Below, in pieces: positions 1-4,682 of a stretch of 5,747 nt of DNA. Both the position numbers and the translations under genes were made by a program. Source of the DNA: Planctomycetales bacterium (GTDB lineage Bacteria; Planctomycetota; Planctomycetia; Planctomycetales; Planctomycetaceae); the NCBI GenBank assembly GCA_020050375.1, contig JAGVKR010000410.1, forward strand, positions 1 through 5,747. Direction: 5' to 3'. Within the stretch, counting starts at the first letter, position 1. Each line of letters opens with the position of its first letter. The notes below the pieces were generated by a model, which had not been told where the DNA came from, did no database searches, and saw only the letters and a list, made by a program, of their open reading frames with translations.

Positions 1-182
1 ATGGGTCGAGCTTCGCCAAGCGTCGCCAGCGGAGAGGGCTCGCTGACGGTGGTCTCTTCCGCATCGGCGTGACGGATGCGGCCGGGCACATCGGCCAGCA
101 CGAGCCCGTCGGATGTGAGAAGCAGCCCCGTCATTGTGGAAAACAGGCACGCCTTGGCGGCCCGCCGCAGTTGTGCGTTCAT
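1..182 (-). CDS. N-terminus of an unidentified exported protein (partial)
   Basis: Reading leftward from the ATG at 182-180, the frame stays open for 60 codons to the window edge. The protein starts MNAQLRRAAKACLFS, a basic n-region, and continues into a hydrophobic stretch at about residues 11-30. A plausible signal peptidase site (VLA before DVPG) lies near residue 30. The next 30 residues are polar and acidic, as in the start of a mature periplasmic or surface protein. A purine-rich GGAGGGGG run sits upstream of the ATG and could be the ribosome binding site. The gene is divergent from the sppA-like gene across about 250 bp. I recognise no family and the rest lies outside the window. The export signal is the only functional clue. 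Confidence 0.65.
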   Translation of the reverse strand, partial: MNAQLRRAAKACLFSTMTGLLLTSDGLVLADVPGRIRHADAEETTVSEPSPLATLGEARP

Positions 183-303
183 TTCCCTACGTCCCCCTCC
201 AGGCGACTTGATTTGCGCTGCCGGTTCAATCAGGATGACCGGACCGAGACACCTTTTAACTATCGGGTGTCGGGGAGGTCGGGTTTTGACGACTGTAGCG
301 CGT

Positions 304-340
304 TTGCCTGGGATTTCTGTGGCACGACGTGCACAGGCAA
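304..340. promoter_or_regulatory. Nested inverted repeats in the divergent intergenic region
   Basis: TTGCCTG at 304-310 is the exact reverse complement of CAGGCAA at 334-340. Inside lies an imperfect palindrome at 317-336: CTGT, a bulged G, then GCAC-GAC-GTGC and ACAG. The two foldings share bases 334-336, so they are mutually exclusive as RNA. The position is about 100 bp upstream of the sppA-like start and about 120 bp upstream of the divergent gene, which suits an operator. I found no convincing -35/-10 pair next to it, and no known regulator motif is claimed. Confidence 0.25.
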
Positions 341-418
341 TACAACCGGCAAGGTCACACCAAATAACCCATTCTCGCGATCTTCCCAGGTCGCAGGAAT
401 TGCTTGCGGATCTTATCT

Positions 419-427
419 AGGAAGGAA
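419..427 (+). promoter_or_regulatory. Ribosome binding site of the sppA-like gene
   Basis: The purine run AGGAAGGAA ends 9 nt before the ATG at 437. It lies downstream of the alternative in-frame ATG at 404, so it favours the 360-residue product over a 371-residue one. Confidence 0.6.
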
Positions 428-436
428 CACTCCCCC

Positions 437-1519
437 ATGAGCCACGACCCGAATCAAACGTACCCGGTTTCTTCTTCGTCGCCCGGCGGAGGGGACCCCG
501 TCCGACCCCCCTACCCGGCTTACTATCCTCCACCGCCACCCCCGTCCCGCGGGATCTTTTCCCGGCTGAAGTCGTGGTTCATCGTGTCGCTGCTGATGAC
601 GTCGCTGCTCGCCAACTTCGGCATGTATGCGGCGTATCACGAATACTTCGCCGCGGCCGAGGGACCGAGCGAGAAATTCCATTCGGGAGATCGCCTCTCA
701 AGCGACAAGCTGGCGATCATCCGCGTTTCGGGAACGATCATGCCCCCGTTCACGAGTCGCGTCCTCAAGATGATCGAAAAGGCGCGCGACGACGATGAGA
801 TCAAAGGGGTTCTGCTGGCAGTCAACAGCCCCGGCGGGCTCGTCACCGACAGCCATCAAATCTACCACCAGCTCAAAAAGTTGAGCGAAAAGAAACCGGT
901 TTACGTCTCGATGGGGAGCATGGCCGCCTCGGGGGGCGTCTACGTTTCGATGGGGGCGGGGGAACAGGCCAAAATCTTCGCCGAGCCGACCACCTGGACC
1001 GGTTCGATCGGCGTGATCATTCCGCACTACGAAATCGCCGGGCTGGCGGAAAAAATCGGCGTGCGTTCCGTCCCGCTCAAGACTGGAGAATTCAAGGACG
1101 CCCTCAGCCCGTTCCGCGATCTTTCGGAGCGCGAGAAGGCCCTGTGGGAGAACATCATGAATCAGTCGTTCGAGCAGTTTCTGGAAGTGATCGACGACAA
1201 TCGCAGCAATCTCAACCTCGACCAGGTCCGCGCTCTGGCGACCGGCCAGATATACACCGCTAAAGACGCCAAGGCCAACGGCCTGATCGACGAAATCGGT
1301 TTCGAAGAAGACGCCCTCGAGGCACTCAAAGCGAAGACCGGTCTTTCCGAAGCCCGCATCGTCACCTACGAACACCCCCCGGCCCTGCTCGACGCGCTTC
1401 TTGGCTCGTCGAAGGCTCCGGCGCCGCTCCCTTCGTGGCAAACCTTGTTGGAGGCCACAGTGCCTCGGGCCATGTACCTGTGCTCGACGGGTCCTCTCGG
1501 CGTGATCGGCGGATGGTGA
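437..1519 (+). CDS. sppA: SppA-type signal peptide peptidase, S49 family, membrane-anchored
   Basis: This 360-residue protein is a serine protease of the S49 (SppA/protease IV) family. Such enzymes degrade cleaved signal peptides and other membrane-associated peptides with a Ser-Lys dyad. The N-terminus (residues 1-38) is cytosol-like and rich in proline, glycine and serine, with six consecutive prolines at 31-36. One membrane segment spans about 46-66 and is followed by the catalytic domain. That domain has the oxyanion-region motif NSPGG (130-134), the nucleophile in AASGG (Ser165), TGSIGV (189-193 region) and the general-base lysine in GEFKD (Lys220). The length fits the short, single-domain SppA class of Bacillus rather than the double-length E. 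coli form. I chose the ATG at 437 because AGGAAGGAA (419-427) lies 9 nt before it; an in-frame ATG at 404 lacks such a site. No partner gene lies downstream. Confidence 0.93.
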   Translation: MSHDPNQTYPVSSSSPGGGDPVRPPYPAYYPPPPPPSRGIFSRLKSWFIVSLLMTSLLANFGMYAAYHEYFAAAEGPSEKFHSGDRLSSDKLAIIRVSGTIMPPFTSRVLKMIEKARDDDEIKGVLLAVNSPGGLVTDSHQIYHQLKKLSEKKPVYVSMGSMAASGGVYVSMGAGEQAKIFAEPTTWTGSIGVIIPHYEIAGLAEKIGVRSVPLKTGEFKDALSPFRDLSEREKALWENIMNQSFEQFLEVIDDNRSNLNLDQVRALATGQIYTAKDAKANGLIDEIGFEEDALEALKAKTGLSEARIVTYEHPPALLDALLGSSKAPAPLPSWQTLLEATVPRAMYLCSTGPLGVIGGW

Positions 1520-1526
1520 AGAAGAA

Positions 1527-1561
1527 GGATTCAGGATTCGGGATTCGGGATTCAGGGGTCG
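1527..1561. repeat. Tandem GGATTCR heptamer repeat, four copies plus a degenerate fifth
   Basis: Four exact heptamers of the form GGATTC followed by A, G, G and A occupy 1527-1554. A degenerate GGGGTCG follows at 1555-1561. The array starts 8 nt after the stop codon of the sppA-like gene. GGATTC-type heptamer arrays occur in intergenic DNA of several high-GC bacteria; no function is evident. Confidence 0.85.
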
Positions 1562-1579
1562 GGGAAAACCAGCGATCGA

Positions 1580-1668
1580 CGTTTAGTCGCGAGGCGCAGC
1601 CGACCGTTGGCTCGATCACCGTCGAAAGCGTGTTCACCCGGCACTCGGCTGCGCCTCGCGGCTAAACG
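1580..1668. repeat. REPIN-like inverted repeat with 24-nt arms
   Basis: The arms at 1580-1603 and 1645-1668 are reverse complements over 24 nt. The single exception is a T at 1587 facing a G at 1661, a wobble pair in RNA. The core of each arm is GCGAGGCGCAGCC or its complement. The spacer is 41 nt. Two inverted GC-rich units flanking a short variable spacer is the architecture of REP doublets (REPINs). It could fold in the sppA transcript and stop or stabilise its 3' end, but no U-run follows. Dispersal elsewhere in the genome cannot be seen from here. Confidence 0.7.
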
Positions 1669-1727
1669 GACTTTGTATTCCTGATCGTCTGAACTCGGTC
1701 GTTCTGATTCCTGGTTCCCGTCCCCTG

Positions 1728-1749
1728 TCGCGGCGCGAAACGCGCGCGA
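1728..1749. repeat. GC-rich hairpin
   Basis: GCGCG at 1733-1737 pairs with CGCGC at 1741-1745 around an AAA loop (1738-1740). The flanking TCGC and GCGA bases can extend the stem with a slip. No U-run follows on either strand, so this is weak as a terminator. Confidence 0.4.
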
Positions 1750-1810
1750 AAAGGACACGAACCAACGCAACAACGGCGTCGTTTGACGCAATCAAGTTCC
1801 AGATTAGGAC

Positions 1811-1838
1811 CGGTTCAGCGCGTTTCGGCGCCGAACCG
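1811..1838. repeat. Intergenic hairpin
   Basis: CGGTTC (1811-1816) pairs with GAACCG (1833-1838). After one A/C mismatch, GCGC (1818-1821) pairs with GCGC (1828-1831), leaving a 6-nt loop. No U-run follows. It would lie within any transcript starting at the leftward promoter near 2014, where it could be a structural element of a small RNA. Confidence 0.4.
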
Positions 1839-2020
1839 TTGCGAGCGAACCCTGAAAAACCCCGGGAAAAATCCACTTTGCAACGCAATGCAACGTGGAT
1901 GTTGCGTACCAGTCTTCTCAGCTTGCCTATTTTACGGGAGAGTGATTGTTATCCGGCAGTGTTCTCCATTGTGAGTGTCCTTATGCACCGCGACCGCCAA
2001 AGCCGTCGGCTGTTGAGATA

Positions 2021-2049
2021 AGTATACATTTATACACTTATGAAGTCAA
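2021..2049 (-). promoter_or_regulatory. Strong sigma70-type promoter reading leftward, no recognised gene downstream
   Basis: On the minus strand, TTGACT (2049-2044) is followed by exactly 17 nt and then TATACT (2026-2021). Each hexamer matches the housekeeping consensus at five of six positions. The expected start is near 2014. The sequence is strikingly AT-rich against the GC-rich surroundings and includes the small palindrome GTATA-CATT-TATAC. No credible coding frame follows on the minus strand before the REPIN-like element. An AAGGA followed by a six-codon frame (ATG at about 1969, ending TAA) is too short to support. Confidence 0.5.
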
Positions 2050-2209
2050 GCGGCCGCGCGACGACATGCTCCGCAAAAGCGCTGGCTTGGCCTAGTCATG
2101 TTGTCTTTGGTTGTTCTCGTGTTCGGGCGCCCCTGCCGGGGCTGGGGATTCGACTTGGGACTGACTGACCGAGAACGCGCCGTAGCCGGTCTGCCACTGA
2201 TTTGATGTT

Positions 2210-2242
2210 TGAGTTTCCTAAAGTGGCACTTTAGGAAACTCA
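2210..2242. repeat. 33-bp perfect palindrome with a single central base
   Basis: The arms at 2210-2225 and 2227-2242 are exact reverse complements over 16 nt around one central G (2226). TTTT follows on the plus strand (2243-2246). As DNA it could extrude a cruciform or bind a dimeric protein. As RNA it forms a hairpin of about 14 bp with a short loop. It lies about 120 bp beyond the last minus-strand candidate gene, so it may terminate transcripts of the toxin-antitoxin region. However, the minus-strand side lacks a U-run. It could also be a small mobile-element relic. Confidence 0.75.
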
Positions 2243-2363
2243 TTTTGGAAATATCGAGTCGCGGAGGTTGCAACTCGCCGTTTCGGGCGTTGCACTCTCT
2301 TTGTCCGGCAGTGAATTCGCGGCAAGACTCGCTTGGTCACTTTTCCTCAGCGCATACAGGTCC

Positions 2364-2459
2364 TCAGTGCGCTTTGGCGATGGTGATCGCCTCCCCGTAA
2401 ATCCAGCCGGCGATGCAGGCGAGGGCCAGGCAAAGTATCAAAAGAAAAATCAAAGGCAT
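2364..2459 (-). CDS. Possible 31-residue hydrophobic single-span peptide
   Basis: The frame from the ATG at 2459-2457 to TGA at 2366-2364 encodes 31 residues. After Met-Pro comes an uninterrupted hydrophobic stretch, LIFLLILCLALACIAGWIYG (about residues 3-22), long enough for one membrane span, and a short polar tail ending in AKAH. A GGAG lies 8 nt before the ATG, a good ribosome binding site. It lies 79 nt downstream of the PIN-like gene on the same strand and could be its operon partner. The frame is also open upstream into that gene, so a longer product with a basic N-terminus and a non-ATG start is possible. I recognise no family. A chance frame is a real alternative at this length. Confidence 0.35.
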   Translation of the reverse strand: MPLIFLLILCLALACIAGWIYGEAITIAKAH

Positions 2460-2538
2460 GGAACTGACTCCATTGCGAATCACCCGCGCGAGCAACGGAT
2501 GAGGACGGCGCGACTTCGCTTCAGGTAGTTCGTCAAGC

Positions 2539-2946
2539 TCAGGGCAAATAGATACGCCCTGACCCGCGGTAAAGGTCGATTTCAGCCAATCGCTCGAGCA
2601 GGCGGATGCCGACCAATTCCAGATAAGCGCGGTCATCGCGGACTCGTTTCGAGTCAGCGAATGTCAGCACCGGCAGCGATTCTTGCAGGTTCATCGATCG
2701 CAGAACGAACTCCAGCGAATCCGGCGCGTCGGCATTCCGATTGGCCGTAATGAGCACCAGCTCGTTCTTCTGGCAAGCAAGCCAAACGTCCCGATCACTC
2801 GCGTCTCGCGGCAATCCAACTTCTTCGAAAGTGGCAACATGCAGGTTCAACTGTTGCCAGAAATCATGCCACTCGCTGTGACGAAAGTACGCGACCAGTG
2901 TCCGCAGGACGCCTTCTACGTTATTGTCCGCGAGAACTCCCCTCAT
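2539..2946 (-). CDS. PIN-like (DUF5615-type) protein, putative toxin of a DUF433 toxin-antitoxin pair
   Basis: This 135-residue protein begins MRGVLADNNVEG, the typical first strand of PIN-like/DUF5615 proteins carrying an acidic residue (Asp7). It continues with SDRDVW (50-55), LITANRN (65-71), DSLEF (76-80), LPVLTFAD (91-98) and a C-terminal YRGSGRIYLP. I recognise this as a conserved uncharacterised family also found in cyanobacteria, from memory and without a search. PIN-fold toxins are metal-dependent ribonucleases; RNase activity here is inferred only. I chose the ATG at 2946 because it matches the family N-terminus and GGGG lies 6 nt upstream. An in-frame ATG at 2973 would add nine residues. 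Its start overlaps the end of the DUF433 gene by 26 nt, which suggests translational coupling. The usual TxDxDF motif reads TANRN, so one acidic position is asparagine. Confidence 0.75.
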   Translation of the reverse strand: MRGVLADNNVEGVLRTLVAYFRHSEWHDFWQQLNLHVATFEEVGLPRDASDRDVWLACQKNELVLITANRNADAPDSLEFVLRSMNLQESLPVLTFADSKRVRDDRAYLELVGIRLLERLAEIDLYRGSGRIYLP

Positions 2947-3280
2947 GGTCAGCCCCATTCGCGGAATTGGCATTTGCTGATCGCATCACGCGAACTTTTT
3001 CCATGAATCGTTCGTGCGTTGCGTCGAGCTTCGCCTGCAACTCGGGCGGGTTGCCGCGATCGGTCCGCTCCATGATCTTCTGAAACTCCAGAGTCACTTC
3101 ATCGCGGTGCTCGTCGATATACCGTTCCGCTGCTTCGACTGCTGCGGTTCCGATTCCCAGCCAGATGGCAATCGACGCTCGATCCCAACCTGCTTGCAGG
3201 TACTCGAATATCGTGTAAATCGTGATCCGCGTTCCGGCAATCTTCGGCCCGTCGCCGCGGTCGACAATTTGCGAGTTCAT
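2921..3280 (-). CDS. DUF433 family protein, putative VapB-like antitoxin
   Basis: This 119-residue protein carries the DUF433 signature GPKIAGTRITIYTIFEYL (11-28), followed by GW and a helix-turn-helix-like region to about residue 58. DUF433 proteins are winged-helix, VapB45-type antitoxins that bind DNA and neutralise a PIN-like toxin encoded directly downstream. The order here (antitoxin first, 26-nt overlap) fits that pattern. Residues 60-100 are charged and probably helical (FQKIMERTDRGNPPELQ and onward), the likely toxin-binding segment. The low-complexity tail (SANANSANGADHEG) makes it longer than the usual 75-90 residues of the family. The start at 3280 is fixed by the family N-terminus and by GGGGAG (3293-3288) 7 nt upstream; a longer frame would run into the NHL gene. 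It is probably autoregulated (see the promoter at 3319-3346). Confidence 0.85.
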   Translation of the reverse strand: MNSQIVDRGDGPKIAGTRITIYTIFEYLQAGWDRASIAIWLGIGTAAVEAAERYIDEHRDEVTLEFQKIMERTDRGNPPELQAKLDATHERFMEKVRVMRSANANSANGADHEGSSRGQ

Positions 3281-3310
3281 GCCGCTGCTCCCCGAAATCG
3301 AATTCAGTCC

Positions 3311-3361
3311 GCACTCGAATTGTACCGCGCTCCCCAGCGCCAGCAAGATGCGTTCGAGTGC
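3311..3361 (-). promoter_or_regulatory. Candidate promoter and operator of the toxin-antitoxin pair
   Basis: On the minus strand, TTGCTG (3346-3341) and TACAAT (3324-3319) are 16 nt apart, a fair sigma70-type promoter with its start near 3312 and a leader of about 30 nt. It is bracketed by a 9-bp inverted repeat: GCACTCGAA at 3311-3319 and TTCGAGTGC at 3353-3361. The arm centres are about 42 bp apart, close to four helical turns. The inner arm touches the -10 box. Repeats around the promoter are usual where an antitoxin represses its own operon, so the pair can be expressed independently of the NHL gene. Confidence 0.4.
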
Positions 3362-3375
3362 AGGGCGAAGCTCTC

Positions 3376-4398
3376 TCACTTCACGCGCACGAGCTTCATG
3401 ATCCGGCCCGAGACGTTCCAGTCCTGCACATAGAGGTTGCCGTCCTTGTCCCAGTTCGAGCCGTGGGTGCCGCTGAAGATCCCTTCGATCCACTGATCCT
3501 GCGGGATGTTGTAATTCACCCGCTTGGCCGGGTCGGGGTTGTGGCCGAGGACGGCCATGATCGTGTTGTTCTTGTCGAGAATGACGAGCCGTCCGTGCAG
3601 GTCGGGGACCGAAACGTAATCCCCCTGGACGGCCGCCGAGGTCGGCATCCCCAGGCCCGTCACCACTTCATCGATGTACTCCCCGTCGAGACTGTAATGG
3701 AGCAGGCGCCCCCTGGGGGTTTTGAGTCCCTCCGGTGTGTGGTTGCGGTCGCAGACCAGGAGTCGCGGCGGATCGTAGCGCGTGTCGAGGGTCATTCCGT
3801 GCGCGGTGTTGAACTCCTTGAGTCCGTTTCCTTTGGACCCGAAGTACAGAAGAAATTTCCCCGTCTTGTCGAACTTGAAAATGCGGTCGCTGGCGTAGCC
3901 GTCGGCCAGAAAGATGTCGCCATTCGGAGCAACGGTGATCGCCGTCGGATTGAATTTCTCGAGCTTCAGTCCCGATTCTTCAGGAAACCCCAGCTTCAAG
4001 ACAATGTTCCCGGTTTCGGCGTTGAACTTGATCCCTTCGGCGTTCGCATTGCGGGCGCCGTAGATGAATTCGCCGTCCGCTTCGTCGCGGATCTCGATGT
4101 CGTGGATCTTCGAGTATTTGTCGCCCAGAAAACGGCGAATGATTTTGCCGTCGGGTGAAAAGACGTGAACGCCGTTGTCCGCGCTCGTGTAGATGTTGCC
4201 CGCCTTGTCGACCACGACACCGCCGTGCGTCGGCCCGATCTGCGATTTCCCGTCCTCCCCGAGCCCCCAGCCGGGAACCGTGTCGAACGTCATCACCCCG
4301 CAGCCCATCCGCACCGGCTTGGCTTTTTCCGCCGCGACTGCCGGAAGAGAAACGCCGAAGGCAACTGCGAAAACCACGGCAAGCGAGCGACTCATCAT
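3376..4398 (-). CDS. Exported NHL-repeat six-bladed beta-propeller protein
   Basis: The 340-residue product begins MMSRSLAVVFAVAFGVSLPA, a classic signal peptide with probable cleavage after AVA (about residue 22). The mature part is a chain of NHL/SMP-30-like beta-propeller repeats of about 40 residues. Blade signatures include GGVVVDKAGNIYTS (59-72), ITVAPNGDIFLADGYASDRI (154-173) and a last SNWDKDGNLYVQDW (314-327). Each has the pattern hydrophobic strand, D/PxG, N/DIY/F. Similar secreted propellers are abundant in Planctomycetota and resemble the lyase domain of peptidylglycine alpha-amidating enzymes, but I see no basis for assigning catalysis. A role in extracellular binding is equally possible. 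I chose the ATG at 4398 because AGGA lies 9 nt upstream and the signal peptide starts there; an upstream ATG at 4458 would bury it. It is divergent from the ceramidase-like gene and upstream of the toxin-antitoxin pair by 95 nt. Confidence 0.85.
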   Translation of the reverse strand: MMSRSLAVVFAVAFGVSLPAVAAEKAKPVRMGCGVMTFDTVPGWGLGEDGKSQIGPTHGGVVVDKAGNIYTSADNGVHVFSPDGKIIRRFLGDKYSKIHDIEIRDEADGEFIYGARNANAEGIKFNAETGNIVLKLGFPEESGLKLEKFNPTAITVAPNGDIFLADGYASDRIFKFDKTGKFLLYFGSKGNGLKEFNTAHGMTLDTRYDPPRLLVCDRNHTPEGLKTPRGRLLHYSLDGEYIDEVVTGLGMPTSAAVQGDYVSVPDLHGRLVILDKNNTIMAVLGHNPDPAKRVNYNIPQDQWIEGIFSGTHGSNWDKDGNLYVQDWNVSGRIMKLVRVK

Positions 4399-4470
4399 GA
4401 TCTGGATTCCTGGTGTTGGATTGGCCGACATGGATTCGGCGGAATGGCACGGAAGCACGTCTGAAAGAAA

Positions 4471-4499
4471 TGAATAAGGCTTCTTCGCTTGTCAGTCAA
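4471..4499 (-). promoter_or_regulatory. Candidate promoter of the NHL gene
   Basis: On the minus strand, TTGACT (4499-4494) is followed by 17 nt and TATTCA (4476-4471). The -35 box matches five of six consensus bases; the -10 box is weak at three of six. It would give a leader of about 65 nt before the ATG at 4398. The -35 hexamer and spacing equal those of the orphan promoter at 2021-2049. Confidence 0.35.
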
Positions 4500-4564
4500 C
4501 CAGACCGGGACTTGAGGGGGGGAGAGTTCGCAGAGGCGTTGAGCGTCGATCATCTGCCGCGCGA

Positions 4565-4594
4565 CCCCCCCTGCCCCCCCTTCCTAAAGGGGGG
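4565..4594. repeat. C/G-run hairpin of the PPCPPFLKGG-type dispersed repeat
   Basis: CCCCCCTT (4575-4582) pairs perfectly with AAGGGGGG (4587-4594) around a CCTA loop, preceded by another seven-C run at 4565-4571. One plus-strand frame reads DPPCPPFLKGGVP, the familiar spurious peptide given by a repeat common in intergenic DNA of cyanobacteria, proteobacteria and others. A seven-G run at 4516-4522 nearby could pair with the C-runs as an alternative. It lies between divergent genes, so it is not placed as a terminator of either. Confidence 0.65.
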
Positions 4595-4682
4595 AGTGCC
4601 TGTGGTGGTCTCGCCTGGGGCATTGGCATTATGATGACGCCATACGATTCACGATCGCATCAAACCAGCGGCAACGGCAACC

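Larger units (their letters stand above)
1520..2363. other. 844-bp gap with no convincing gene, rich in repeats and palindromes
   Basis: No open frame here has both plausible protein character and a ribosome binding site. Candidate frames of 60-90 codons on both strands are arginine- or serine-rich, or begin inside a palindrome. The gap holds a heptamer tandem repeat, a REPIN-like inverted repeat, GC-rich hairpins at 1728-1749 and 1811-1838, an orphan leftward promoter-like sequence at 2021-2049, and a 33-bp palindrome at 2210-2242. I saw no tRNA or rRNA. Confidence 0.6.

Noticed and set aside
404..436. An upstream in-frame ATG at 404 as the start of the sppA-like gene
   Set aside because: It adds 11 residues with no ribosome binding site before it, while AGGAAGGAA sits correctly before the ATG at 437.
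69..440. Two plus-strand frames of 114-123 codons
   Set aside because: They overlap the antisense of the exported-protein start and the intergenic region, have low-complexity composition, and have no ribosome binding site.
698..1441. A 247-codon minus-strand frame inside the sppA-like gene
   Set aside because: It is antisense to a clear S49 protease and is arginine/aspartate-rich, as expected from GC-rich shadow frames.
1527..1668. CRISPR array
   Set aside because: The units are 7 nt without spacers, and the other repeat is a single inverted pair, not direct repeats with regular spacers.
1634..1888. An 84-codon minus-strand frame as the gene driven by the orphan promoter
   Set aside because: No ribosome binding site, it runs through the hairpins into the REPIN-like repeat, and its composition is not protein-like.
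2046..2400. Minus- and plus-strand frames of 63-75 codons, both beginning around MSFLK and HFRKL
   Set aside because: The shared start is a by-product of the 33-bp palindrome; the remaining sequence is basic and low in complexity with no family signal.
3358..4158. A 266-codon plus-strand frame
   Set aside because: It is the complement of the NHL propeller gene, which has a signal peptide, repeats and a ribosome binding site.
2215..4589. Shared 9-mer TTCCTAAAG between the 33-bp palindrome (2215-2223) and the C/G-run hairpin (4581-4589)
   Set aside because: A match of nine bases between two hairpins may be chance, and the flanking sequences are unrelated, so a common origin is not supported.
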